Below, piece after piece: positions 16,511 through 26,058 of a stretch of 41,519 bases of DNA. The translations under genes were made by a program, and so were the position numbers. The notes beneath the pieces are model-generated. The model did not search any database and was not told the DNA's origin. It worked only from the letters and a program-made list of their open reading frames with translations. Origin of the DNA: Vulcanimicrobiota bacterium (GTDB lineage Bacteria > Vulcanimicrobiota > Vulcanimicrobiia > Vulcanimicrobiales > Vulcanimicrobiaceae); assembly GCA_013044185.1 (NCBI GenBank), contig JABEUX010000124.1, forward strand, positions 1 through 41,519, given 5' to 3'. How positions within the stretch are numbered: position 1 is the first letter of the stretch; each line of letters opens with the position of its first letter.

Positions 16511-17700
16511 TCGATCGTCACAAAGGCCCCACAAACGGTATTGGCGAGCAATCGTCCACGCCGCGTTAAACGGAGATGCTCGCCGCTGCGTTCCAGCACT
16601 CCAGCCTCGATGAAGCCTGCAATGGTGGACTCGTACGTAGCGAGCAGATCGATGCCGTACCGTTGATTAAAGGCCGAGGCATCGACCCCTTGTGCGGTAC
16701 GCAGCGCGAGCATCATCGCCTCGCCGAGTCGCGCGAGTCCCACCAGCCGCTCGCGCTCGCGAGGAGCGGGCTCACCCCGTTCGATTGCCTCCATATACGC
16801 CGCGAGGCTCCGCGTCGCGGTGCTGCGCTCGCCCTCGAGATAGGAAGCGGCGCCGACGCCGAGGCCCACGTAACTCCCGTTCCTCCAATAGTTGGCATTA
16901 TGGCGGCTCTGGTGCCCCGGACGTGCGAAATTGCTGATCTCGTACTGCTCGAACCCAGCCTCACTCAAGCGATCCATCGCAATTTCATAGAGCCGTGCTT
17001 CGAGCTCCTCGTCGGCGAAGCGCTCCGGCGCACGGGAGTAAAGCCGCTCGAAAGGAGTTCCCGCTTCGATCGTAAGGCCGTAGGTCGAGCAATGATCGAC
17101 GCCGAGCGCGACGGCGGCGTCGAGCGACTCGATCCAGTCGACTTCGCTCTGCCCCGGCAGCGCGAAAATCAGATCGACGGAGAGCGATCGTATGCCGGCG
17201 GCACGCGCATCACGAACGCAGCGCTCCACATCGGCGTTGCTATGGCGACGCCCGAGCGCGCGCGACTCGGCTTCTCGAAACGATTGCACGCCGATCGAGA
17301 GGCGATTGACCCCGGCACGCGCGTACGCGTCCATGTCGCCGGGACGAACCGCATCGGGGTTGACTTCGATCGTTACCTCGCACGCCGAATCGACCGCAGG
17401 GAAACGCTCTCGCAGACGAGCGAGGAGATCGACGATTGAGGCGGCTTCGTAGGCATTCGGGGTTCCGCCGCCGAGAAAAATATTCTCCGCCGGTCGTCGC
17501 TCGGTAGCGGCAATCTCTCGGTGAAGCGCCGACAAATAACGAAGGGCATCACTACGCCGAAGCGGCCACTTCGCAAAATCGCAGTAGGGACAAATATACG
17601 GACAGAACGGCAAGTGTACGTAGACGCCGCCGAGCGCCTCCTCAGTCAATCGGCATCGAAAATACGGCACACGCTCGCGGGCCAGAGTTCGTAGCGACAA
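16507..17700 (-). CDS. hemW: Radical SAM heme chaperone HemW (HemN-like)
   Basis: VYVHLPFCPYICPYCDF (CxxxCxxC), NIFLGGGTPN, EVNPD, GVNRLSIGVQSF, YEISNFARPGHQSRHNANYW. Confidence 0.9.
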   Translation of the reverse strand: MSLRTLARERVPYFRCRLTEEALGGVYVHLPFCPYICPYCDFAKWPLRRSDALRYLSALHREIAATERRPAENIFLGGGTPNAYEAASIVDLLARLRERFPAVDSACEVTIEVNPDAVRPGDMDAYARAGVNRLSIGVQSFREAESRALGRRHSNADVERCVRDARAAGIRSLSVDLIFALPGQSEVDWIESLDAAVALGVDHCSTYGLTIEAGTPFERLYSRAPERFADEELEARLYEIAMDRLSEAGFEQYEISNFARPGHQSRHNANYWRNGSYVGLGVGAASYLEGERSTATRSLAAYMEAIERGEPAPRERERLVGLARLGEAMMLALRTAQGVDASAFNQRYGIDLLATYESTIAGFIEAGVLERSGEHLRLTRRGRLLANTVCGAFVTIE

Positions 17701-18490
17701 CCGGGCCGCAACCGTAAACGAAGAGCGACTCGCATCCGCCGATTAATTTCTCACGAATCTCCTTCTCGAATTCGGTAGCCAGATCCGGCGAATCGACGGT
17801 TCCGACCATAAAACGAATCTTCGAGGTATCGGCCAGGCTGCGCAATGCAATACTAATCAATTGCCGACGCGATTTCTCGAAATCGTTCGTTTGCGTCGCC
17901 GACTCCGCCACACCATGATTGAGCTGGAGGATCGGACTCAAGCGCATCATCTGCGCGAGCGAAACGACGGCCTTATTGAGGCGACCGCTTCGGCCGAGAA
18001 AGGTAACGTCGGGGAGCACCATATTGCCGCGCTGCGTTGCGAGTTTGGAACGCAGCCGAGCCGCAATCTCCTGTAACGGAACCCCGGCCTTGGCCAGTTC
18101 GGCCGCGAGCATCGCGTGGAGCGCCAACCCTCCCGAGAACGTCTCCGTATCGACGACCTCGACCTTGCCGGGAAAATTCCGCGCGGCCTCGCTCGCCGAT
18201 GCGAAGGTCTTCGAGAGCTTCGATCCGATCGTCGGACAGATAACGTCGCGCCCCGCACCGATCGCTTTTTGAAACGCGGCGGCGAATTCGTCGCTCGAGG
18301 GCTCTTCGGAGACCGGATTCTCTTTCGAACTCATCAGTCGGCGATGGAACTCCGCCATCGTGATATCGATCCCATCCCGAAAACGCTCGCTTCCCCAGAT
18401 CACGTAGAGCGGAACCTGAACGATCCCGTATTTCGTCGTCATCTCTCGCGACAAATCACAGGTACTATCGGTAACAACCGTGACGGGCAT
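17642..18490 (-). CDS. DegV family protein (FakB-like, divergent)
   Basis: MPVTVVTDSTCDLSREM..VPLYVIWGSERFRDGIDIT; C-terminus GPVVATNSGPRACAV departs from the usual HxGxGxxG. Confidence 0.85.
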   Translation of the reverse strand: MPVTVVTDSTCDLSREMTTKYGIVQVPLYVIWGSERFRDGIDITMAEFHRRLMSSKENPVSEEPSSDEFAAAFQKAIGAGRDVICPTIGSKLSKTFASASEAARNFPGKVEVVDTETFSGGLALHAMLAAELAKAGVPLQEIAARLRSKLATQRGNMVLPDVTFLGRSGRLNKAVVSLAQMMRLSPILQLNHGVAESATQTNDFEKSRRQLISIALRSLADTSKIRFMVGTVDSPDLATEFEKEIREKLIGGCESLFVYGCGPVVATNSGPRACAVFSMPID

Positions 18491-18505
18491 AGATATCTCC
18501 CTTTT

Positions 18506-19387
18506 CTATGGCGGACTAAGCGTTGGAACTCGATCGACGAATGCATCGGTGGCAACCACACCGATCGCCCCCGCCCCGGCATGGACGGCGATCACCGGGC
18601 CCGCTTCGACGATATCGATCGAAATCTCGCGCCCGCTGCAACGTTCGACAATGCGGTCGCGCATCTGCATCGCGAGTTCGGGCGCCTGCGTATGGATGAC
18701 GCGAAAGCGGGCTAGAGCGGTTCCTTGCTCCTCGGAGCAGATAAGGTCGACCATCGTCTCCTGGGCACGTTTGAAGGTGCGCACTTGCGAGCGCGAGACG
18801 ACCGCCCCCGCATCGAGCGTCAAAATCGGCACGATTTTCATTAAGCCGCCGAGAACCGCCGCCGCTCTTCCAATGCGGCCGGTGCGACGCACGTGCGAGA
18901 GGTCGGGAAACGAGGCATAGAGCGGCGCGCGCTCCCTCATGGCGGTGAGGTATGCGAGGATATCGTCCATCGCCGCACCACTCGCCGCCATCCGCGCCGC
19001 ATCTTCGACGAAAAATTGTAACCCTCCGGCGGCGTTGAGCGAATCGAAAAGTTCGATGCGAACGCCATCGATACGTTCGGCGGCCGCTCGCGCGGCATTG
19101 ATCGTTCCCGAGAGAACCGATGAGATCGAGATGCAGAGAATATCTTCCCCGCGAGCTGCCGTGTTTGCAAACGCTTCTTCAAACATCGCCACGCTCGGCT
19201 GAGAGGTCGTCGGCAGGACCGGGTCGTGGCCGAGACGTTCGAAAAACTGCGGTCGCGAGATATCGATGTAATCGCGGAGCGATTCGTTGCCGAAGACGAC
19301 GAAGAGTGGAACGACCGTTACCCCGAGTTCGACGGCGCGCGCCGGGTCGATATCGGCGGTACTATCGGTGACGATATGAATCGGCAT
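18506..19387 (-). CDS. DegV family protein (fatty acid-binding FakB-like)
   Basis: MPIHIVTDSTADIDP..VVPLFVVFGNESLRDYIDIS..TSQPSVAMFEEAF..ISSVLSGTINAA..GPVIAVHAGAGAIGVVA. ATG at 19387 overlaps plsX stop (TAATG); longer ORF in track is out-of-frame plsX. Confidence 0.9.
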   Translation of the reverse strand: MPIHIVTDSTADIDPARAVELGVTVVPLFVVFGNESLRDYIDISRPQFFERLGHDPVLPTTSQPSVAMFEEAFANTAARGEDILCISISSVLSGTINAARAAAERIDGVRIELFDSLNAAGGLQFFVEDAARMAASGAAMDDILAYLTAMRERAPLYASFPDLSHVRRTGRIGRAAAVLGGLMKIVPILTLDAGAVVSRSQVRTFKRAQETMVDLICSEEQGTALARFRVIHTQAPELAMQMRDRIVERCSGREISIDIVEAGPVIAVHAGAGAIGVVATDAFVDRVPTLSPP

Positions 19388-20397
19388 TAGAGTTTCGCCC
19401 CCATTTCGCCGGCGACGAGCTGCCCGATCTTCCCGACGACATCGGCATGCGCTTCTTCGATCGCCGCGCGAATTGCATGTTTGATGCCGTTTCGACCGAT
19501 ACGGCCATGCGAAACGATGCAGTTCCCTCGAAGGCCGAGGAGCGGAGCACCACCATAGGTTTCGTAATCGTACCGTTTGCGCAATCCACGCAGACGAGGC
19601 AATAGCATCGCCGCACCGAGTTTTGCGACGAATCCGCCGCCGAGTACTTCTTTTTTCACAATCGAGCCGAGATCGCCGATCATTCCCTCGCAAGTCTTCA
19701 GGACGACATTCCCGACGAATCCATCGGCGACGATGACGTCGGCGACGTTGTGGAACATGTCTTTTCCTTCGATATTGCCGATAAAATGCACCGGTGCACG
19801 ATCGAGCAGCGCGGCAGCCTCGAGCACCGCTGCGTTCCCTTTTGTCCGCTCTTCACCGACGGAAAGAATGCCGACGCGCGGACGCTCGATGCCCAAAGCG
19901 GCGCGCGCGTACGCGCTGCCCATGATCCCGAACTGCACGAGCCATTCCGGGCGACAGTCGACGTTCGCTCCGGAATCGAGCAAGACCGATGGGCCGTTGA
20001 GGCCGGGCCACACCGTCGCGATCGCCGGGCGGGCGATCCCCTCGATCGTTCGGAGCTTTACCAACGAAATCGCAAGAAATGCGCCGCTATTCCCTGCCGA
20101 GACCACGCCATCGGCCTCGCCGGATTTGACGAGCTCGACCGCCCGCCCGAGCGAGGTGCGCTCGGCCCCGCGAAGGGCATGCGAGGCATGTTGATCCATC
20201 GGCACCGCCTCGGGAGCGTGCACGACGGCAACGTGCTCGCTCGCCGCTCCCTGCAGCAGCGGACGAATACGCTCTTCATCGCCGACGAGCACCACGTGCG
20301 CCCCAAACGCCTCGACGGCGAGCAAAGCGCCGGCGACGATCTCTTCAGGCGCGTGGTCTCCCCCCATGGCATCGACGGCTATACGCGGCTCAGTCAT
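19387..20397 (-). CDS. plsX: Phosphate acyltransferase PlsX
   Basis: IAVDAMGGDHAPEEIVAGAL..LGRAVELVKSGEADGVVSAGNSGAFLA..PSVLLDSGANVDCRPEWLVQFGIMGSAYAR..VGILSVGEERTKGN. Confidence 0.96.
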   Translation of the reverse strand: MTEPRIAVDAMGGDHAPEEIVAGALLAVEAFGAHVVLVGDEERIRPLLQGAASEHVAVVHAPEAVPMDQHASHALRGAERTSLGRAVELVKSGEADGVVSAGNSGAFLAISLVKLRTIEGIARPAIATVWPGLNGPSVLLDSGANVDCRPEWLVQFGIMGSAYARAALGIERPRVGILSVGEERTKGNAAVLEAAALLDRAPVHFIGNIEGKDMFHNVADVIVADGFVGNVVLKTCEGMIGDLGSIVKKEVLGGGFVAKLGAAMLLPRLRGLRKRYDYETYGGAPLLGLRGNCIVSHGRIGRNGIKHAIRAAIEEAHADVVGKIGQLVAGEMGAKL

Positions 20398-21982
20398 CGA
20401 GAGCGATCCAATACTCTGCGTTGTTCATCCCGCCGTAATAATACTCCACATCAAGATTCGGGAAGGCTTCGCGCATCGCATCGGCCAGTACCTTTGCATC
20501 GCGCTCTCGTTGTGCTCCGCCATAGTAAAGAGTCAGCAACGCCCCGCGCTCCCCACCCATCGCCTTCACTGCGTCGTGCAGCGTCTCCGCAACGCTCTCC
20601 GCGACGAGCAGCTCACCGTTCAGCTGGGCGACGGGTCGCCCACGCGCGATGCGTATGCCGCCGTGCACGGCGTCCTTTCCGGCAAAAAACAGTTGTGCCG
20701 CGCCGACGCGCGCAGCCTCAGCGAGGATTTTTTCGACCGGAGGGGTCGCGGCGTCGCCGAGCGAGCGCAGAGCAAAGAGCCCTGCAATACCTGCGACGAT
20801 GTTGGTGGTCGGGACGACCGTAACGCGCTTCTCGCTTCGATTCGCAGCCTCGCGTGCTGCCATTTCGACGTTTTTATCGTTGACGAAGAGCACGACGTCC
20901 TCCGATAGCGTCTTGGTAATCGCCAAGAGAAGGTCGCGAACGCTCGGGTTGACCGTCGCGGGAACGGTAACCTCGGCTCCCAATTCGCGAGCGATAACTT
21001 CGAAACCGTCGCCGGGAGCGACGACGACGATCGAGCGTGCGTGCGGGACGCTATCGACGACCAGCACGTGATGCTGCCGCTCCATATCGTCGATCTTTAG
21101 ATGCGTCACCGTGCCGAATCGTTCGACGCTCTCGGTGACGCGCTGCGGAACGTCGGTATGAATGTGCACTTTAATCTTGGGCACCTCGCCGATCACCAAC
21201 AGCGACTCCCCGAGTTTCTCTAACGTCGCGCGCACCTCGTGAACGCCGACGTTCGCTTCTTCGAGGATGAACTCGGTGCAGAATTTGTTCTCCCCGACCT
21301 GCTGCGTTTTCGCAAAGGCACTCTTTTTTGCCGGCCGACGTGGGAATGCGGTCGCCCGCACCTTCACGTCGGGGCGAAAACTCGATATTCCCTCGAGAAA
21401 ATAGAGAAAACCCGCCCCACCGGCATCGACGACCCCGGCCTCCTTCAGAGCGGTGAGTTGATCGGGGGTGCGATCGAGCGCCTCATTTGCGGCACGAACC
21501 ACGCCGGTGAGCAGTCGATAGAAATCCCGTTCGTGTAGAGCGAGCCGGTATGCGGCCTCGGCGGCGGCGTCGGCGACCGAGAGAATCGTCCCTTCAACCG
21601 GCCGTAGCAACGCCTGACGCGCCGCCGCGACGCTCTCGCGTAGCGCCGTCGCGAAGACGAAGGTATCGATCTCCCGCCGGTGGCGGACGTGGTGGGCGAA
21701 CCCGCGCAGCATCTGCGAGACGATCACGCCGGAGTTTCCACGGGCACCCATCAGGCTGCCCTCCGCCGCGGCGGCGGCGACCTCGGAGAGAGGTGCGCTC
21801 GCGCATTTCGCGGCGGCGATACTCGCGGAGCGAACCGTTAGGAACATATTGGTTCCCGTGTCGCCGTCGGGAACGGGGAAGACGTTCAGATCGTTGAGTA
21901 CGCCCCGGTATTTTCTTAAGAAATAGCTGCCCGCAGCGATAAACTTCGCAAAGGCGCGCCCATCGAGCGCGGTCACATCCAT
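20390..21982 (-). CDS. fakA: DAK2/DhaL-domain fatty acid kinase catalytic subunit (FakA/YloV-like)
   Basis: LNDLNVFPVPDGDTGTNMFLT..SLMGARGNSGVIVSQMLRGFA..VEGTILSVADAAAEAA..LKEAGVVDAGGAGFLYFLEG..TEFILEE. Confidence 0.92.
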   Translation of the reverse strand: MDVTALDGRAFAKFIAAGSYFLRKYRGVLNDLNVFPVPDGDTGTNMFLTVRSASIAAAKCASAPLSEVAAAAAEGSLMGARGNSGVIVSQMLRGFAHHVRHRREIDTFVFATALRESVAAARQALLRPVEGTILSVADAAAEAAYRLALHERDFYRLLTGVVRAANEALDRTPDQLTALKEAGVVDAGGAGFLYFLEGISSFRPDVKVRATAFPRRPAKKSAFAKTQQVGENKFCTEFILEEANVGVHEVRATLEKLGESLLVIGEVPKIKVHIHTDVPQRVTESVERFGTVTHLKIDDMERQHHVLVVDSVPHARSIVVVAPGDGFEVIARELGAEVTVPATVNPSVRDLLLAITKTLSEDVVLFVNDKNVEMAAREAANRSEKRVTVVPTTNIVAGIAGLFALRSLGDAATPPVEKILAEAARVGAAQLFFAGKDAVHGGIRIARGRPVAQLNGELLVAESVAETLHDAVKAMGGERGALLTLYYGGAQRERDAKVLADAMREAFPNLDVEYYYGGMNNAEYWIALDD

Positions 21983-22056
21983 GGCCGCGCTCCTTTGGGC
22001 TCTCCCGGTCGAATCCTGTCCCCGCTCTCGTCGGGGCTCGCTATGCTCGGTGAGGA

Positions 22057-22602
22057 TTACCCGCCGAAATAGCCGTTGAGAACCTTTTTGGCGCTACTCG
22101 CCGGGTTCTGGGCGATGAGCGTCGGGTCGGTAGTGACGATGATCTCCCCCGCCATCGCGCCGGGATAACCATGAACCCCAGGACGATGAGCGGGCTGCAC
22201 GGCGGTTCCGTAGGTCTTTGCGAGCACGGCGTGGACCGAACAATAGTAGGCGTAGATCCCCGGCTTCTTCAATCTCACGGTGTAGGTGGCAACGGGGTGC
22301 CCGGCCCCCGGCGTACCGGCGGGATCGCCGTTGATCACCGGGTTGAGTTTCCCCGTCGAGGGGTGGTAGCCAAGGACGGTATGCGGCTCGGTGTCCTCGT
22401 TGACGAAGACCACCGGCTCGCCCGGCGAGACGGCGACGGTGGGTTCGAGGAACTCGTTTCCGCCGTTCATATGAACATAGACCGGCGTGCTGCTACCGCT
22501 TCCGGTGCCCGCAGTCGATCCGCCGCATCCCGCGAGGGCCAGGCTCAGACAGGTGGCTACGAGGAGCGCGATTCGCCCTTTTTTCACAGAAACTCCCTTC
22601 AA
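22057..22602 (-). CDS. Cupredoxin (plastocyanin-like) lipoprotein
   Basis: Lipobox LALAGCGG; PVVFVNEDTEPHTVLGYHP..KKPGIYAYYCSVHAV; type-1 Cu ligand-like pattern. Confidence 0.8.
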   Translation of the reverse strand: MKGVSVKKGRIALLVATCLSLALAGCGGSTAGTGSGSSTPVYVHMNGGNEFLEPTVAVSPGEPVVFVNEDTEPHTVLGYHPSTGKLNPVINGDPAGTPGAGHPVATYTVRLKKPGIYAYYCSVHAVLAKTYGTAVQPAHRPGVHGYPGAMAGEIIVTTDPTLIAQNPASSAKKVLNGYFGG

Positions 22603-22683
22603 GAGTCGAGCGTAGTACGATATGCTCAGTTGAACGCAGCCCGAAGGCGATTGGTGCCGCCACGAGCGACCGGGCGGCTTGGC

Positions 22684-22712
22684 TTGAAGTTCGTGCGACT
22701 GCGTGGTAAACT
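22684..22712 (+). promoter_or_regulatory. Sigma70-like promoter upstream of rpmB
   Basis: TTGAAG-17 bp-TAAACT about 80 nt before the rpmB ATG. Confidence 0.5.
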
Positions 22713-22793
22713 GCTCAGGCTTTTGCGAGCCGTTCTGCGGCCCGCTACCTCCCGCGACTTTCGTCGCACCACCGTTGTAAGGAACCGACTCAA

Positions 22794-22985
22794 ATGGCGA
22801 AGCGCTGTGAAGTCTGTGGCAAAGGGCCGATGTCCGGCAACAACGTTAGCCACGCCATGAATAAAACCAAGCGTCGTTGGTTACCGAACCTTCAAGCCGT
22901 CAAGATCGACGTTCGCGGCACCCACCGGACCGCCCGCGTCTGCACCGGCTGCCTGCGCGCCAAGCGCGTCACCCGCGCGGTCTAA
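22794..22985 (+). CDS. rpmB: 50S ribosomal protein L28
   Basis: [56 protein letters not shown]; zinc-type CxxC pairs. Confidence 0.95.
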   Translation: MAKRCEVCGKGPMSGNNVSHAMNKTKRRWLPNLQAVKIDVRGTHRTARVCTGCLRAKRVTRAV

Positions 22986-23001
22986 TCCCGCCGCGGCCGG
23001 C

Positions 23002-23901
23002 GTGTCGAAGCAACGAATCGGCATCGTCGGGGCAGGGCGCATGGGCGCGAATATCGCGCTCCGCCTCCACGACCTCGGATATTCGATTCCCTCGGTCTAC
23101 GATATCGACGCAACGGTCGCCGAACGCCTAGCGGCGCAGGTAGGGGCCGTCGTTGCCGCACGCCCGGCCGAGCTGACTCCACTCTGCGATCTCGTCCTCA
23201 CCGTCGTCAGCGACGACGCGGCGATGCTCCACATCTTCGGCGAGGGTGCCGACTCGTTGCTTCGGGGCGCTCGCGGACGCACGTTCGTGAACTGCGCTAC
23301 CGTTGCGCCGGCGACCCATATCGAGGTCGAACGACGCGCGCGGGCGGCCGGTGCCGAGGCGCTCGAAGCGTGCATGGCGAGTTCGATCGTCCAGGCCCGC
23401 GAAGGAAGCCTCTATCTCATGATCGGCGGCGATCGCGCGCTCTTCGAACGCTGCGCGCCGTTCTTCCGCGATATCAGCTCCTCGCTCGTCTACGTCGGTG
23501 AAGCGGGGCGCGCCGCCGCACTCAAAGCGCTCGTGAACATGGTGATGAACGCCAATACTGCGGCGCTCGCCGAGGGGCTCGGGCTCGCCGATGCGCTCGG
23601 CCTCGACCTCAACCTCGTGCTCGACGTGTTCGCGCAGACCGGCGCCGAATCGCGCGTCCGAGCGACCGATGGGCTCGATATGCTCGCACGCGATCACGAC
23701 ACCTATTTCTCCGCCGAACATGCCGCCAAGGACTCGGGAATCGCCCTCGACCTCGCGCGCGAAGCTCGACTGCGTCTTCCGGTAGCCGAAGCAACGCTCC
23801 GACAGTACGAACGACTAAAACGTATCGGTCTAGGGGCGCTCGACAAATCGGCGATCTCCGAACTCACCTTTCGCTCGCGTCACGCCGGCGACGATGCATA
23901 A
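23002..23901 (+). CDS. NAD(P)-dependent oxidoreductase, 3-hydroxyisobutyrate dehydrogenase/6PGDH family
   Basis: RIGIVGAGRMGANIALRLHDLGY; TFVNCATVAPATHIEVERRARAAGAEALEACMASS; AALKALVNMVMNANTAALAEGL. Confidence 0.9.
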   Translation: MSKQRIGIVGAGRMGANIALRLHDLGYSIPSVYDIDATVAERLAAQVGAVVAARPAELTPLCDLVLTVVSDDAAMLHIFGEGADSLLRGARGRTFVNCATVAPATHIEVERRARAAGAEALEACMASSIVQAREGSLYLMIGGDRALFERCAPFFRDISSSLVYVGEAGRAAALKALVNMVMNANTAALAEGLGLADALGLDLNLVLDVFAQTGAESRVRATDGLDMLARDHDTYFSAEHAAKDSGIALDLAREARLRLPVAEATLRQYERLKRIGLGALDKSAISELTFRSRHAGDDA

Positions 23902-24688
23902 GGTCGCGCTCGACGACGGCCGCGAAACCACGCTCGAGCGTTGGGGAGAGAACGGACCGGCGATTCTCTGTATCCACGGAATGACCAGTTCGCGCCGCTC
24001 CTGGCAACGACTCGCCGAGCATCTCGCCTCGCGCTATCGCATCTACGCCTACGATCAACGCGGACACGGCGATTTCGCGAACTGTAGCGCCCCGATGACG
24101 CTCGCACGATGCACGGCCGATGCCGCCGCAGTCGCACGAACGATCGGAGAACCGATCGAACTCCTCGTCGGTCATTCATGGGGCGGCGCCGTCGCACTCG
24201 CTTCCGCCCAACAGATAGCCGCGCGCAACGTTCTCGCTATCGACCCGATGCTCGCGCAGTTGCCCTCACAGTGGTACGACGAATTCATCGACGACCTTAC
24301 GGTGCAGTTTTCGCAGCACGGTGAGGCGCGCGACCGTTCTATTCGCGAAGCCTATTCATCGTGGCATCCCGTCGACGTCGAAGGGAAAGTCCACGCGGTC
24401 TCCACGATGAGCGTCGCGCCGATTGCCGGGCTGCGCGACGCCAATCCCGCAAAAACGTGGAATCTCTGCGAACGCGCGCTCGCCTATCCGTTACCGCTGT
24501 TGCTCGCGCTTCCCGATCCGGAGGAGAGCATTATTCCTCCCGACTGTTACGATCGGCTGCTCCGCGAAGCGGCTCCCGAGACCGTCGTGGCGCGCATTCC
24601 CAACGGAGATCACAATCTTCACCGCACGGCATTCGAGCCATTCGTCGCCGCACTCGATGGTTGGCTGGAGATGCGCGGCCTACCGTAA
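23894..24688 (+). CDS. Alpha/beta hydrolase
   Basis: GPAILCIHGMTSSRRSWQRLAEHL..YAYDQRGHGDF..LLVGHSWGGAVAL; catalytic GHSWGG and C-terminal NGDHNLH. Confidence 0.9.
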   Translation: MHKVALDDGRETTLERWGENGPAILCIHGMTSSRRSWQRLAEHLASRYRIYAYDQRGHGDFANCSAPMTLARCTADAAAVARTIGEPIELLVGHSWGGAVALASAQQIAARNVLAIDPMLAQLPSQWYDEFIDDLTVQFSQHGEARDRSIREAYSSWHPVDVEGKVHAVSTMSVAPIAGLRDANPAKTWNLCERALAYPLPLLLALPDPEESIIPPDCYDRLLREAAPETVVARIPNGDHNLHRTAFEPFVAALDGWLEMRGLP

Positions 24689-25102
24689 GACCGTATCGAG
24701 CGCGCTCACGGCGCGCCCGATATGGTGCGGCTCGAGCGTTACCAGGTATTCCACGCGCACGTGCGCTCGCTCGACATCGCGCAACATCACGCCCAATAGC
24801 ACGGGGCCGCGCCGACTCGGCGCAAACGTTAATTCGCAGAGTCCGTCGGCGAGTTTAACGACGTCGCGCGGCCCGTTTCCACCGGAGATACGATCGAGAT
24901 AGGCGCGCAAAATCTCGAATTCGCGCACGCGCACCGCGAGATTGAAGAGACTCTCGACGGGCGGCGCGTAAAGGCGCGCCGCGATCTCCAGTAAATCGAG
25001 CCCGTCGGGTTCGGCGACGTCGGGATAGCGATAACCGAGAATCTCGATATCGAGCGCGGCACCGTTCGCGCGCTCCCCAAGCGGGATGCTGCCCGGATTC
25101 AT
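24680..25102 (-). CDS. Hypothetical protein, possibly WapI/Imm-like beta fold
   Basis: 140 aa, 4-bp ATGA overlap with pdxY-like gene; ALDIEILGYRYPDVAE..LVTLEPHHIGRAVSALDTVL only loosely resembles WapI-family immunity proteins. Confidence 0.6.
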   Translation of the reverse strand: MNPGSIPLGERANGAALDIEILGYRYPDVAEPDGLDLLEIAARLYAPPVESLFNLAVRVREFEILRAYLDRISGGNGPRDVVKLADGLCELTFAPSRRGPVLLGVMLRDVERAHVRVEYLVTLEPHHIGRAVSALDTVLR

Positions 25103-26058
25103 CCGTAGAGTATTTTATGCTTCGGCGGCGCAAACTTTAGGCGCGGTGCATCGAGCGCCGTCGCTTTCATAAGTTCGCTTTTCACGTTCGAGCGTTCGCA
25201 GAAACCCATCGTGCGTTGATCGTCGAGTTGGTAGCCGCTCGGGTTCCATTTGTCGAGCGCCGCGACCGGATCGACCGTAGCGCCACCGTACGGCGAGGTG
25301 TTTGCTACGGCACGCGCGGAGAGCGTCGTCGCCAGCAAGGTTGCGGCGAACGGCGACGCGCCTAAGGCGACGAAACAGGCCATCGCCGCGGCAAAAACGT
25401 CGCCGGCCCCGTGCGCTGGATATGCCGGGTAGTATGGGGCCGAAATTCGCGCGTAGTTATACCCGTTGGTGAAGAGCAATCGGCTACGATGTTTCTCGGC
25501 ATCGCGTTCGTACGAGGTAACCACGATGCCCTTCGGTCCGAGATCGAAGAGGGCGTTGAGAAACCCGAACTCCGTTAACGTATCGCCCACGCCGCCGCTG
25601 AGGACGTCGGCTTCGAAACGATTGGGCGTGACAATTTGCGCGACCGGGAGCAGCATCTCGATAATCGCCCGTGCCGTCTCCTCGCTGACGTACAGCCCCT
25701 TTTTGCCGTCGCCGATGACCGGGTCGAGGACCACGATGCCGGAGAAATCGCGCAGCGCCTGCGCGACGATATCGACGTAGATCGCTTTCGGCAGAAAGCC
25801 GACGAGAATGACGCGCGGTTCCTGCTCGACGAGAAAACGAACGTCGCGCCTGAAATTTGTCGGATCGGCGTAATGCGTCGTTCGCCCGGAGAACCCACCG
25901 TGAGCGCTAGCGAACATCGACCCGGCGTGGACGACGCGAAGGCCGAGGCCATGCGCGACGGCGGCGAATGCCTGGTTGCCGATAAAGCCCATGCCGACGC
26001 TATTTTGAATGCTTCCGATGAGCGGGTACGAAAGAACTTCCTCGCGGCCGCCGTTCAT
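25099..26058 (-). CDS. Pyridoxal/hydroxymethylpyrimidine kinase family protein (PdxY/PdxK-like)
   Basis: SIQNSVGMGFIGNQAFAAVAHGLGLRV..VVLDPVIGDGKKGLYV..QIVTPNRFEADVLSG..PAYPAHGAGDVFAAAMACF. Confidence 0.82.
   Translation of the reverse strand: MNGGREEVLSYPLIGSIQNSVGMGFIGNQAFAAVAHGLGLRVVHAGSMFASAHGGFSGRTTHYADPTNFRRDVRFLVEQEPRVILVGFLPKAIYVDIVAQALRDFSGIVVLDPVIGDGKKGLYVSEETARAIIEMLLPVAQIVTPNRFEADVLSGGVGDTLTEFGFLNALFDLGPKGIVVTSYERDAEKHRSRLLFTNGYNYARISAPYYPAYPAHGAGDVFAAAMACFVALGASPFAATLLATTLSARAVANTSPYGGATVDPVAALDKWNPSGYQLDDQRTMGFCERSNVKSELMKATALDAPRLKFAPPKHKILYG

Noticed and set aside
22020-22040. CCCCG..CGGGG hairpin downstream of the cupredoxin gene
   Set aside because: Short stem without a U-tract; insufficient support for a terminator.
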